A stretch of 61,912 nucleotides of DNA from an uncultured Acetatifactor sp. (GTDB lineage: Bacteria; Bacillota; Clostridia; Lachnospirales; Lachnospiraceae). Under the pieces are notes generated by a model. The model was not told the DNA's origin. It searched no databases and saw only the letters and a list, made by a program, of their open reading frames with translations. The stretch lies in NCBI GenBank assembly GCA_947630715.1, contig CANRIP010000014.1, positions 1-61,912 on the forward strand, given 5' to 3'. Made by a program: the position numbers and the translations under genes. Of the stretch, positions 8,819 to 16,698 are shown piece by piece (within the stretch, counting starts at the first letter, position 1; every line of letters starts with the position of its first letter).

Positions 8819-9432
8819 CGGCGGTCATTCTGGCCGTGGCCGGAGGCGGCCTGTTCCTGATTCGCAGGCTGGATCAGGACATCCGTCTCTCCGGGCGGGG
8901 GCGCTTGACGCTGGCCGCGGCCGCGTGGCTGGGAGATCTGGTGATCGGCCGCAGCGCTGCCTGGCAGGAACGGCCCGTCAGGATCTGCATGGCGGTTGTG
9001 GTCGGATGTCTGCTGCTGGCCTGTGTGACGGATCTGCGCATCTGCCAGGTATACAATTTTGTCTGGTGGGTTAGCGCTGCGGCAGGGATGGGAATGCTGG
9101 CCGGGACGGCGGGACGGGGGAGCGCGGCGGCCCGGGGCGCCATACCGGCCTTTCTGTTGTTCTGCGCCGTTCAAGGGGCGGTGTTTTCGCGCCTGTATGG
9201 CCGTGCGGATTGTTACGCCTACTGTGTGTGCGCCCTGACGCTGACCGCGTTGGGAAGGGGGATGACGGCATTTTTGCTGCATATGCTGTCGTCCTTTTTG
9301 CTGCTGTGCGTGGTGCAGATCGGACGAAACAACGTGGGAAGGGACGGCAATTTGAAACAGCCGGTACCCTTTCTGCCCTATATCACGGCGGGCTTTTACC
9401 TGGCGCTATTGCAGGCGGCGGGCGGAATTTGA
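8815..9432 (+). CDS. Prepilin peptidase, TadV/CpaA-like (A24 family)
   Basis: A 205-residue polytopic membrane protein, the expected size for a short TadV-type prepilin peptidase lacking the methylase domain. The two catalytic aspartates are visible: Asp73 in CVTDLRICQVYN (the D-x-R...N motif) and Asp132 in YGRAD, which stands for the usual GxGD. A PVPFLPYITAGF stretch near the C-terminus matches the family's PF-P motif. It would cleave the leaders of the pilin-like proteins encoded upstream. The start overlaps the preceding stop (ATGA). It closes the operon. Confidence 0.75.
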   Translation: MTAVILAVAGGGLFLIRRLDQDIRLSGRGRLTLAAAAWLGDLVIGRSAAWQERPVRICMAVVVGCLLLACVTDLRICQVYNFVWWVSAAAGMGMLAGTAGRGSAAARGAIPAFLLFCAVQGAVFSRLYGRADCYAYCVCALTLTALGRGMTAFLLHMLSSFLLLCVVQIGRNNVGRDGNLKQPVPFLPYITAGFYLALLQAAGGI

Positions 9433-9452
9433 AAGAAAAAAGGGAGAAACTG

Positions 9453-9481
9453 TTGTGCCGGTACCGTGATTTTGGTATTAT
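9453..9481 (+). promoter_or_regulatory. Promoter for glycosyltransferase-hisC
   Basis: TTGTGC and TATTAT spaced 17 bp apart, 42 bp before the glycosyltransferase start. The -35 is weak, the -10 strong. It would separate the following genes from the Tad-like operon. Confidence 0.35.
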
Positions 9482-9522
9482 GATACTGGTTGTGCTGTGA
9501 AAGGCGGCGGAAAGGCGGCTTT

Positions 9523-10590
9523 ATGATCACGATTTCGCTTTGTATGATTGTGAAAAACGAAGAACGGATTCTGGGAAGATGCCTGGATAGTCTGGCGGGC
9601 CTGGTGGACGAGATGATTATTGTGGATACCGGCTCTACGGACCGCACCTGTCAGGTGGCTGCCAGGTATACGGATCAAATTTATCCGTTTGAATGGACGG
9701 ACGATTTCAGCGCCGCGAGAAACTATGCCTTTTCCAAAGCCCGCATGGAGTATATTTATTCTGCGGACGCGGACGAAGTGCTGGATCCGGAAAACAGGGA
9801 GCGGTTCCTGGCGTTAAAGGAAACCCTTCTCCCTCAGATTGAAATTGTGCAGATGAAGTATTCCAATCAACTGCAATTCAAAACGGTCTATAATTACGAT
9901 GAAGAATACCGGCCCAAGCTTTTTAAGAGAAAGCGGGATTTTATATGGGAGGCGCCCATTCATGAGACAGTGCGCCTTTCGCCGGTGGTCTTTGACAGCG
10001 ACATTGTGATCTGCCACATGGCTGAGGGGAGCCACGCCAAACGGGATCTGGCGGAGTTCCAAAAGCACTGCGCCCAGGGATACCGGCTGGACAAGCGGCT
10101 GCACAATCTCTACGCCAGGGAGCTGATGATGGCGGGAGAGGCGCAGGATTTTGCCGCCGCTGCGGATTTTTTCCAGGCGTCCGCGGCGGATGACGGGCGG
10201 GGGGAACAGGAGGTGGCGGAAGCCTGCTGCATAGCGGCAAAGGCCGCCAGGCTCAGAAACGATGTGGTTTCCTTTTTCAAATACGGCTGTAAGGTGATCG
10301 CCCAGGAGGCCTGCTCGGAGATCTGCTGTGAGATGGGTTTGTTTTATGAGGACAGGGAGGACTATGAGGAAGCCGCGATCTGGTTTTACAACGCCGTGTA
10401 TGAAACCCAGCCGATCCTGGACATAAGCGCAGGGGGAGAAAAAGGGCTGGAGGGGCTGATCCGCTGTTATGAACGGATGCACCTGAACGAACAGGCCCGT
10501 CAATACAGACAGGAGCTTGCCAGGATCCGGAAGGACGGCCAAGCGGCGGACGGAAGGCGGCTATCGGAAAACGGAGGAAATATCATATGA
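9523..10590 (+). CDS. Glycosyltransferase family 2 protein
   Basis: A 355-residue GT-A fold glycosyltransferase. The N-terminus ISLCMIVKNEERILGRCLDS, the nucleotide-sugar pocket IIVDTGSTDRT and the metal-binding SADADE motif are classical for family 2 enzymes of the SunS-like/TPR-bearing type. The C-terminal half is helical and TPR-like (ICCEMGLFYEDREDYEEAAI). ATG 9523 begins exactly at the conserved family N-terminus; a TTG at 9490 is less likely. It follows the Tad-like locus, so glycosylation of a surface protein is possible but not shown. It overlaps the next gene by 4 nt. Confidence 0.8.
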   Translation: MITISLCMIVKNEERILGRCLDSLAGLVDEMIIVDTGSTDRTCQVAARYTDQIYPFEWTDDFSAARNYAFSKARMEYIYSADADEVLDPENRERFLALKETLLPQIEIVQMKYSNQLQFKTVYNYDEEYRPKLFKRKRDFIWEAPIHETVRLSPVVFDSDIVICHMAEGSHAKRDLAEFQKHCAQGYRLDKRLHNLYARELMMAGEAQDFAAAADFFQASAADDGRGEQEVAEACCIAAKAARLRNDVVSFFKYGCKVIAQEACSEICCEMGLFYEDREDYEEAAIWFYNAVYETQPILDISAGGEKGLEGLIRCYERMHLNEQARQYRQELARIRKDGQAADGRRLSENGGNII

Positions 10591-11645
10591 AATGGGAAGA
10601 AAGTGTACGCAGGGTGGTGCCTTATGTGGCGGGGGAGCAGCCCAACCGGCGGGACATCATCAAGTTAAATACCAATGAATGCCCGTATCCTCCCGCTCCG
10701 GGCGTGGCGAAGCTGGCGGCCGGGATGGACAGCGGCGCTTTTCGGCGGTACCCGGATCCTGACGCATCGATTCTGACGGACGCCTTGGCGGAGTATTATC
10801 ATGTGGATCCGCAGCAGGTGTTTGTGGGCGTGGGATCGGACGATGTGCTGGCCATGGCGTTTCTGACATTTTTTAACAGCGGCCGGCCCATCCTGTTTCC
10901 CGATGTGACCTATTCCTTTTATGATGTATGGGCGAATCTGTACCGGATTCCCTATCAGATGAAACCGCTGGACGAGAACTGGCACATCAGGCCCCAGGAC
11001 TACCGCCAGCCCAACGGCGGCGTGATTTTTCCCAATCCCAACGCGCCCACCGGCGTACTGGAGAGTCTGGACACCGTGGAGGAGATTGTGCGGGAAAACC
11101 GGGACTCTGTGGTCATTGTGGACGAGGCTTATGTGGATTTTGGGGGAGCGAGTGCGCTGGCGTTTCTGGAGCGGTATGACAACCTTCTGGTGGTGCAGAC
11201 ATTTTCCAAATCCCGGGCCATGGCCGGCATGAGGATCGGCTTTTGCATCGGGAGCCGGAAACTGATCGGATATCTGAAGGATGTAAAGTTTTCCTTTAAT
11301 TCCTACACCCTGAATCTGCCGGCGCAGATGCTGGGAGCGGAAGCGGTGCGGGATGACCGGTATTTTAAGGACATTACGGCGAAGATTATCGCCACCAGGG
11401 AGCGGGTCAAGAAAGAGCTGAAAGACATGGGCTTTACCTTCCCGGATTCCATGGCCAACTTTATTTTTGCCACGCATCAGAAAGCGCCCGCCGCCCGGCT
11501 GTTCCGGGATCTGAAGGAGGCGGACATTTATGTGAGGCACTGGGATAAACCAAGAATTTCCGACTATTTGAGGATCACGGTGGGGACGGACGGGGAAATG
11601 GACGCCCTGCTGGCATTTTTAAAGGACGATCTGGATAAATTGTAA
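10587..11645 (+). CDS. hisC: Histidinol-phosphate aminotransferase-like PLP enzyme
   Basis: A 352-residue fold type I aminotransferase of the HisC family. It has the substrate/PLP signature KLNTNECPYPPAPGV, the cofactor-contact DEAYVDFG, and the Schiff-base lysine in TFSKSRAMAGMRIGF. HisC converts imidazole-acetol phosphate to histidinol phosphate, but the gene lies outside a his operon and next to a glycosyltransferase. A related amino-acid phosphate or phenylalanine-type specificity, or CobD-like activity, cannot be excluded. It starts at an ATG overlapping the upstream stop and has a GGAGG site. Confidence 0.78.
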   Translation: MKWEESVRRVVPYVAGEQPNRRDIIKLNTNECPYPPAPGVAKLAAGMDSGAFRRYPDPDASILTDALAEYYHVDPQQVFVGVGSDDVLAMAFLTFFNSGRPILFPDVTYSFYDVWANLYRIPYQMKPLDENWHIRPQDYRQPNGGVIFPNPNAPTGVLESLDTVEEIVRENRDSVVIVDEAYVDFGGASALAFLERYDNLLVVQTFSKSRAMAGMRIGFCIGSRKLIGYLKDVKFSFNSYTLNLPAQMLGAEAVRDDRYFKDITAKIIATRERVKKELKDMGFTFPDSMANFIFATHQKAPAARLFRDLKEADIYVRHWDKPRISDYLRITVGTDGEMDALLAFLKDDLDKL

Positions 11646-11680
11646 GTACCAAATCATAATAAAAAGGACGGAGTGCGGTT

Positions 11681-12157
11681 ATGTTAAAAAATTATCTGAT
11701 TATTTTTCTGGTTTCCATGGTTCCTCTGATTGAACTGCGGGGCGCCATGCTCTATGCCACCGGGTTTGGGCTGCCCCTGCTGCAAAGCTATCTGGTGTGC
11801 ATTATAGGCAACATGATCCCCGTGCCGATCATCTTTCTCTTTGCCAGAAAGGTGTTAGAGTGGGGAGCGGGCAAGCCGGTGATCGGGAAGTTCTTCACCT
11901 TCTGCCTGGAAAAAGGGCACAAGGGAGGCGAAAAACTGCAGGCCAAAGCGGGGAGAGGCCTGTTTGTGGCGCTGTTATTGTTTGTGGGAATCCCCCTGCC
12001 CGGAACGGGGGCATGGACGGGGACGCTGGCGGCCAGCCTTCTGGATATGGATTTTAAATCCAGCGTCACGGCGGTGCTTTTGGGCGTTTTGCTGGCCGGC
12101 GTCATTATGGGCCTGTTAGGCTCCGGCCTCTTTGGTATGATTGGGACGGTGGCATAG
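11681..12157 (+). CDS. Small multidrug export family membrane protein
   Basis: A 158-residue polytopic membrane protein of the Sm_multidrug_ex (COG2426) family. It has an N-terminal helix, the PLIELRGAMLYA motif, a loop IGNMIPVPIIFLFARK, the signature FVGIPLPGTGAWTGT, and two C-terminal helices. The drug-export name is historic; no substrate is established from sequence. It ends directly before the methyltransferase start (no gap), suggesting co-transcription. Confidence 0.75.
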   Translation: MLKNYLIIFLVSMVPLIELRGAMLYATGFGLPLLQSYLVCIIGNMIPVPIIFLFARKVLEWGAGKPVIGKFFTFCLEKGHKGGEKLQAKAGRGLFVALLLFVGIPLPGTGAWTGTLAASLLDMDFKSSVTAVLLGVLLAGVIMGLLGSGLFGMIGTVA

Positions 12158-12961
12158 ATGGGAGAAATGTATTCGGATTTTGCCCGGGTGTATGATGAAC
12201 TGATGGACAATGTCCCCTATGGGGAATGGGGGGAAAAGCTGGATGCCTTTATCCGGGAATACGGGGTTTCCAAGCCGAAACGGGACGAGGAAAAAGCCCT
12301 GGACGCGGAGCGGAACCTGGTGGTGGATTTAGGGTGCGGAACCGGGACGCTGACGGAACTTCTGTATAGCAGGGGATATGACATGATCGGCGTGGATCGG
12401 TCGGAAGACATGTTGAACGCTGCCATGGGAAAAAGGGACGTGACCGGTTCGGAAATCCTGTATCTGCAACAGGATATGCGGGAGCTGGAGCTGTACAGCA
12501 CCGTGGGAACCGTATACTGCATGTGCGACTCTCTGAACTATATTTTGGAGGAAGACGAAATCGTACAGGTATTTACCCTGGTGAATAATTATCTGTTCCC
12601 CGGCGGTATTTTGATCTTTGACTTTAATACGGATTACAAGTACCGGGAAGTGATCGGCGATGCGACCATCGCGGAAAACAGGGAGGATTGCAGCTTTATC
12701 TGGGAAAACCAGTACGACCCGGAGGAAATGCTCAACGAATATGACCTGACGGTTTTTGTCAGGCAGGACGGGGACTGTTTCAGGCGGTTTTCCGAGGTTC
12801 ATCTGCAAAGAGGGTATACTCTGGAACAGATGAAAACCCTTCTGGAGAGGGCGGGCATGACCCTGGTGAAAGCGCTGGACGCGCAGACCTGGGATGCGGC
12901 GGGGGAAAAGAGTGAAAGAATCTGCATGATCGCCAGAGAGCAGGGGAAACATATAAAATAA
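12158..12961 (+). CDS. Class I SAM-dependent methyltransferase
   Basis: A 267-residue methyltransferase of the class I Rossmann fold. It begins YSDFARVYDELMDNVPYGEW, typical of a common Firmicutes family, and has the SAM-binding motif I VVDLGCGTGTL, an acidic motif II (MIGVDRSEDML), and motif III with QQDMRELEL. The substrate is unknown. It begins the base after the stop of the export protein gene, and a run of imperfect 21-bp repeats follows its stop. Confidence 0.78.
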   Translation: MGEMYSDFARVYDELMDNVPYGEWGEKLDAFIREYGVSKPKRDEEKALDAERNLVVDLGCGTGTLTELLYSRGYDMIGVDRSEDMLNAAMGKRDVTGSEILYLQQDMRELELYSTVGTVYCMCDSLNYILEEDEIVQVFTLVNNYLFPGGILIFDFNTDYKYREVIGDATIAENREDCSFIWENQYDPEEMLNEYDLTVFVRQDGDCFRRFSEVHLQRGYTLEQMKTLLERAGMTLVKALDAQTWDAAGEKSERICMIAREQGKHIK

Positions 12962-13084
12962 CAGGTGACTTATATGGAATAACACATGATTCATATGAAA
13001 TAACACGTGATTCATATGAGATTTATAGGAAATTCATATACATTCCTATAAGATTCATATAAAATAACAGGTGAATTTAAATGA
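12956..13084 (+). repeat. Imperfect 21-bp tandem repeats in the hslO leader
   Basis: The stretch between the methyltransferase stop and hslO holds tandem copies of a 21-22 bp unit of the form AATAACACRTGATTCATATGA. Copies start at about 12956, 12978 and 12999, two half-copies (ATTCATATA) follow, and a last diverged copy begins at 13062. The last copy supplies the AGGTG ribosome site and the ATG of hslO, so each unit resembles a duplicated translation-initiation region. Confidence 0.7.
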
Positions 13085-13971
13085 TGAAAGAAGAAAAGGA
13101 TTATATTGTGAGAGCGACTGCGGCGGACACGCAGATCAGGGCGTTTGCCTGTACCACAAAAACGCTGGTGGAGGAGGCAAGAAAAATCCATAATACCAGT
13201 CCGGTGGTGACGGCGGCGCTGGGGCGCCTTTTGAGCGCCGGCGCCATGATGGGAAGCATGCTGAAAGGGGACGGGGATCTTCTGACCATCAACGTGAAGG
13301 GGGACGGCCCTGTGCGGGGGCTTACCGTGACGGCGGATTCCCACGGAAACGTAAAGGGGTATCCTGTGGTGGCGGATGTGCTGCTGCCTGCCTCCCCCAA
13401 CGGAAAGCTGGACGTGGGAAGGGCGGTGGGACACGGAACCTTAAGCGTCAGCAAGGATCTTGGCATGAAGGAGCCCTACTCGGGACAGGTCCTTCTGGTC
13501 AGCGGGGAAATCGCGGAGGATCTGACCCATTATTTCGCCGTATCCGAGCAGATTCCTTCTTCCGTGGGGCTGGGGGTGTTGATGGAGCGGAACAACACCG
13601 TGAGACAGGCGGGGGGCTTTCTGCTGCAACTGATGCCCTTTGCGGAGGAAGCGGTGATTGACAGGCTGGAGGAAAACCTGAAGGGAGTTACCTCCGTCAC
13701 CCGGATGCTGGACGAGGGGGATTCCCCGGAACGGATGCTGGAAAAGCTGCTTGCGGGGCTGGACGTGAAATTCACGGATACCATGCCGGCGGCGTTTCAT
13801 TGCGAATGCAGCAGGGAAAAAATTGAAAAGGTGCTGACCGGCCTGGGAAAAAGCGAGCTGGCGGCTATGATCGACGACGGGAAAGAAGTGGAGGTAAACT
13901 GCAGTTTCTGCGGCAGACATTATCTGTTTGACATAGAACAGTTGAAGGCCCTGTACAACGGCGGCAGATAA
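13081..13971 (+). CDS. hslO: Hsp33 redox-regulated chaperone
   Basis: Cytoplasmic holdase chaperone activated by oxidation. The 296-residue length and the N-terminal domain (RALAFACTT-like start, GRLLSAGAMMGSMLKG) match Hsp33. The redox switch is intact: a CEC pair near residue 240 and CSFC near residue 276 give the four zinc-binding cysteines. It is preceded by the imperfect repeats that contain its start region, and followed by nadE after about 55 nt. In-frame ATGs at 13081 and 13084 are both possible. Confidence 0.93.
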   Translation: MMKEEKDYIVRATAADTQIRAFACTTKTLVEEARKIHNTSPVVTAALGRLLSAGAMMGSMLKGDGDLLTINVKGDGPVRGLTVTADSHGNVKGYPVVADVLLPASPNGKLDVGRAVGHGTLSVSKDLGMKEPYSGQVLLVSGEIAEDLTHYFAVSEQIPSSVGLGVLMERNNTVRQAGGFLLQLMPFAEEAVIDRLEENLKGVTSVTRMLDEGDSPERMLEKLLAGLDVKFTDTMPAAFHCECSREKIEKVLTGLGKSELAAMIDDGKEVEVNCSFCGRHYLFDIEQLKALYNGGR

Positions 13972-14026
13972 GGGGGAAACGTCTGCCGGCGTTTCCGGAG
14001 CCGAAGGGAGAGAAAGAGGAGTCGAT

Positions 14027-15949
14027 ATGCAGCATGGTTTTATCAAGGCTGCGGCGGTAACGCCGCGGATCAGGGTAGCGGATCCTTCCTATAACGCGGG
14101 GGCGATCTGCCAGGGGATCAGGGAGGCCTGGGACCGGGGAGCCCGTCTGATTGTGTTTCCGGAGCTTTGTCTGACGGGGTATACCTGCGAAGATCTGTTT
14201 TTGCAGCAGGCTCTGCTGGAGGAGGCAAAAAAACAACTGTTATGTGTAGCGGCGGCCACGGAAGGGCGGAAGGGCCTTGTGATGGTGGGCCTTCCCATGG
14301 AACGGGAAGGAAAGCTGTACAATGTGGCGGCGGTGCTGAGCGACGGAAAGGTTCTGGGATTGGTGCCAAAGACCAACATTCCCTCCTATGGGGAGTTTTA
14401 TGAGGGAAGGCATTTTGCGCCCGGGAATCAAAAGCCGGTGTCCTGCCCTATGGGAGAGGTTGCCGTTCCCTTTGGGACAAACCTTCTATTTTGCTGCCGG
14501 CAGATGCCGGAACTTACGGTGGGCTGCGAAATCTGCGAGGATCTGTGGGCGGCGGATCCGCCCGGGACAGGGCTGGCCGTTGCCGGAGCGACGGTGCTTG
14601 TCAATCTCTCCGCCTCCAACGAGACGGTGGGAAAGGACGAATACAGGGAGCTTTTGGTCAAAGCCGCCAGCGGGCGGCTGCTGTGCGGTTATGTGTACAC
14701 CTCCGCCGGGGGCGGGGAGTCCACCCAGGATCTGGTGTTCGGGGGACATGACCTGATTGCGGAAAACGGCGTGATTCTGGCGCAGGCAAAGTATTTTGAC
14801 CAGGGCGCGGTATACGGGGATCTGGACGTGCAGAGGCTTGTGAACGAAAGGCGGAGGATGGGGACCTTCGGCCGGGGGACGGAGTCCTATGAAAAAATTG
14901 GCTTTTCCCTGGTTTTGGAGGAGACTGCGCTGGATCGCACCTTTGAGCCCATGCCCTTCGTGCCTTCGGAGGATGAGGAGCGCCGGAAACGCTGCGAGGA
15001 AATTCTGTCCATACAATCCTACGGCTTGAAGAAACGGCTGGAGCATATGAATTGTAAAAACGTCTGTATGGGTATTTCCGGGGGCCTGGATTCCACGCTG
15101 GCGCTCCTGGCCACAGTCAGGACGTTTGACCTTCTGAAATGGGACAGGAAACAAATAACGGCTGTTACCATGCCCTGTTTTGGCACCACGGACAGAACCT
15201 GCCAAAATGCCCGCCGGCTGGCAAAGACGCTGGGAGTGGATTTGAGGGAGATCGACATCAAAGAGGCGGTGGACATCCATTTCCGGGATATCGGGCAGGA
15301 TGCGCAATCCCGGGACGTGGTTTATGAGAACAGTCAGGCCAGGGAACGCACACAAGTTTTGATGGATCTGGCCAACAGGCTGGGCGGGATCGTGGTCGGC
15401 ACAGGGGACATGTCGGAGCTTGCCCTGGGATGGACCACCTATAACGGGGATCATATGTCCATGTATGGGGTGAACGCGGGCGTTCCCAAAACGCTGGTGC
15501 GTTATCTGGTGCGGTACTACGCGGATCTGGCCGCTGATAAAGAGCTGTCCGAAATTTTGGAGGATGTGCTGGATACGCCGGTCAGCCCGGAGCTGCTGCC
15601 CCCGGCACAGGGCCGGATTGTCCAGAGGACGGAGGAACTGGTCGGCCCCTATCAGCTCCACGATTTCTTCCTGTATTATATTCTGCGGTGGGGATTTGCG
15701 CCCGATAAGGTGTACCGTCTTTCCTGCCTTGCCTTTCGGGGGCAGTATGACCCGGAGACGGTGCTTCAATGGCTGAAGGTGTTTTACAGGCGTTTTTTCA
15801 GCCAGCAGTTTAAGCGTTCCTGTCTGCCGGACGGCCCCAAAGTGGGGAGCGTGGCGCTGTCACCCAGAGGCGATTTCAGAATGCCGTCGGACGCCAGCGT
15901 TTCCCTTTGGATGGAAAGGCTGGACCGGATTCTGCCGCCCCGGCCGTAA
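14027..15949 (+). CDS. nadE: Glutamine-dependent NAD+ synthetase
   Basis: A 640-residue two-domain enzyme that amidates nicotinate adenine dinucleotide to NAD+. The N-terminal nitrilase-type glutaminase has its catalytic Glu (FPELCLTGYTCEDL), Lys (VPKTNIPSYGEFYEGRHF) and Cys (VGCEICEDLW). The C-terminal synthetase has the P-loop SGGLDSTLALL and the GTGDMSELALGW stretch. The length fits the long glutaminase-fused form. A GAGGAG site lies before the ATG. Confidence 0.95.
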   Translation: MQHGFIKAAAVTPRIRVADPSYNAGAICQGIREAWDRGARLIVFPELCLTGYTCEDLFLQQALLEEAKKQLLCVAAATEGRKGLVMVGLPMEREGKLYNVAAVLSDGKVLGLVPKTNIPSYGEFYEGRHFAPGNQKPVSCPMGEVAVPFGTNLLFCCRQMPELTVGCEICEDLWAADPPGTGLAVAGATVLVNLSASNETVGKDEYRELLVKAASGRLLCGYVYTSAGGGESTQDLVFGGHDLIAENGVILAQAKYFDQGAVYGDLDVQRLVNERRRMGTFGRGTESYEKIGFSLVLEETALDRTFEPMPFVPSEDEERRKRCEEILSIQSYGLKKRLEHMNCKNVCMGISGGLDSTLALLATVRTFDLLKWDRKQITAVTMPCFGTTDRTCQNARRLAKTLGVDLREIDIKEAVDIHFRDIGQDAQSRDVVYENSQARERTQVLMDLANRLGGIVVGTGDMSELALGWTTYNGDHMSMYGVNAGVPKTLVRYLVRYYADLAADKELSEILEDVLDTPVSPELLPPAQGRIVQRTEELVGPYQLHDFFLYYILRWGFAPDKVYRLSCLAFRGQYDPETVLQWLKVFYRRFFSQQFKRSCLPDGPKVGSVALSPRGDFRMPSDASVSLWMERLDRILPPRP

Positions 15950-15998
15950 AGGCGTGGGGGCGGCAGGGAGATGCAGAATCGATCACCGGGAGGCGGAA

Positions 15999-16499
15999 TC
16001 ACCGGGATGCGGAGTCCGTCTGTGGCGAGGCGGAGGGAGAGGGCGAAGGAGACGCCTTGCTCAAGGAGTTGCGTATGGCTTCCAGAAGCACCAGGGAGGT
16101 ATACTTGTTCTCCGCGGTATAGGTGACCTGATCCAAGGACTGAAGCTGGTACACCTGTCTGCAAATGGAGTCAAAGGTGGGCTCCAGCAGAGGGTACATG
16201 GTGGTGACCGCGTCGCTTAGGTTGACCATGCGGATGGAGGTGACGGCGCTTTCGTCCACGATGACTTCCACATCGATGGTCTGATTTCCCAGTTCAAGCT
16301 GTGTGGTGTAGATACCGGGTATGTAGAGAGAATCCGTGGCTGTGGGCGTATCCTCCTGTGGCTGGTCGGGCTCCTTTTTCCGGCCGGGAAGGAACATGAC
16401 GATCAGCAGGATCAACAGCAGGACGCCCAGCGCGGCGAAGATCCCGGTATAGATCAGTTCTTTCATATGAAGTACAACAATTTTGGTTTTAGCGCTCAT
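15999..16499 (-). CDS. Membrane-anchored protein with FMN-binding-like domain
   Basis: A 166-residue protein: a transmembrane anchor at about residues 15-40 followed by GRKKEPDQPQED, a beta-rich domain starting IPGIYTTQLELGNQTIDVEV, and a Pro/Ser-rich tail (SPSPSPSASP). The fold pattern (short strands, a VTSIRMVNLS turn, a helix, then TYTAENKYTS) resembles the extracytoplasmic FMN-binding domain. The usual SGAT flavinylation motif is absent, so covalent flavin is not supported. The start at 16499 is chosen for the GAAGGG site; an internal Met at residue 12 is possible. It is transcribed opposite to its neighbours. Confidence 0.55.
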   Translation of the reverse strand: MSAKTKIVVLHMKELIYTGIFAALGVLLLILLIVMFLPGRKKEPDQPQEDTPTATDSLYIPGIYTTQLELGNQTIDVEVIVDESAVTSIRMVNLSDAVTTMYPLLEPTFDSICRQVYQLQSLDQVTYTAENKYTSLVLLEAIRNSLSKASPSPSPSASPQTDSASR

Positions 16500-16573
16500 A
16501 TCTGTTACCCTTCAACTCTTTCTGGTTGATTTTACTTTATAATAGATATGTGGGTGGAGAAGGGAATATGCCA

Positions 16574-16603
16574 TTGACAAAGCGGGCCCGCGGTTGTTAT
16601 GAT
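16574..16603 (+). promoter_or_regulatory. glnA promoter
   Basis: A perfect TTGACA (-35) and TATGAT (-10) with an 18 bp spacer. Transcription would start near 16610, exactly at the base of the first of two adjacent hairpins in the glnA leader. Confidence 0.75.
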
Positions 16604-16608
16604 GGGAA

Positions 16609-16659
16609 AGGACAAGGGCGTCTTCCGCAAGGGTGAGGATTGCCCTTTTGCGTCTTTTT
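16609..16659 (+). promoter_or_regulatory. ANTAR-type tandem-hairpin attenuator with terminator, glnA leader
   Basis: Two adjacent small hairpins begin at the predicted transcription start. The first has stem GGAC/GTCT with hexaloop AAGGGC (16614-16619); the second has stem TCCGC/GAGGA (one mismatch) with hexaloop AAGGGT (16629-16634). Both loops have A at position 1 and G at position 4, the known ANTAR recognition pattern. The second hairpin overlaps an alternative stem GCAAGGG/CCCTTTTGC (16627-16651) that is followed by GTCTTTTT and looks like an intrinsic terminator. An ANTAR protein is encoded just downstream of glnA. The antitermination reading is an inference from sequence and known EutV/NitR-type systems. 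Confidence 0.68.
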
Positions 16660-16698
16660 CATATTTGCGTAAAATGCCGGAAAACGGAGGATTGACGA

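Noticed and set aside
12956..13084. CRISPR-like short repeats
   Set aside because: Units are contiguous and diverged with no spacers and no cas genes.
14486..15769. 427-codon minus-strand frame opposite nadE
   Set aside because: Antisense to a complete NAD synthetase, no ribosome site and no recognisable protein sequence.
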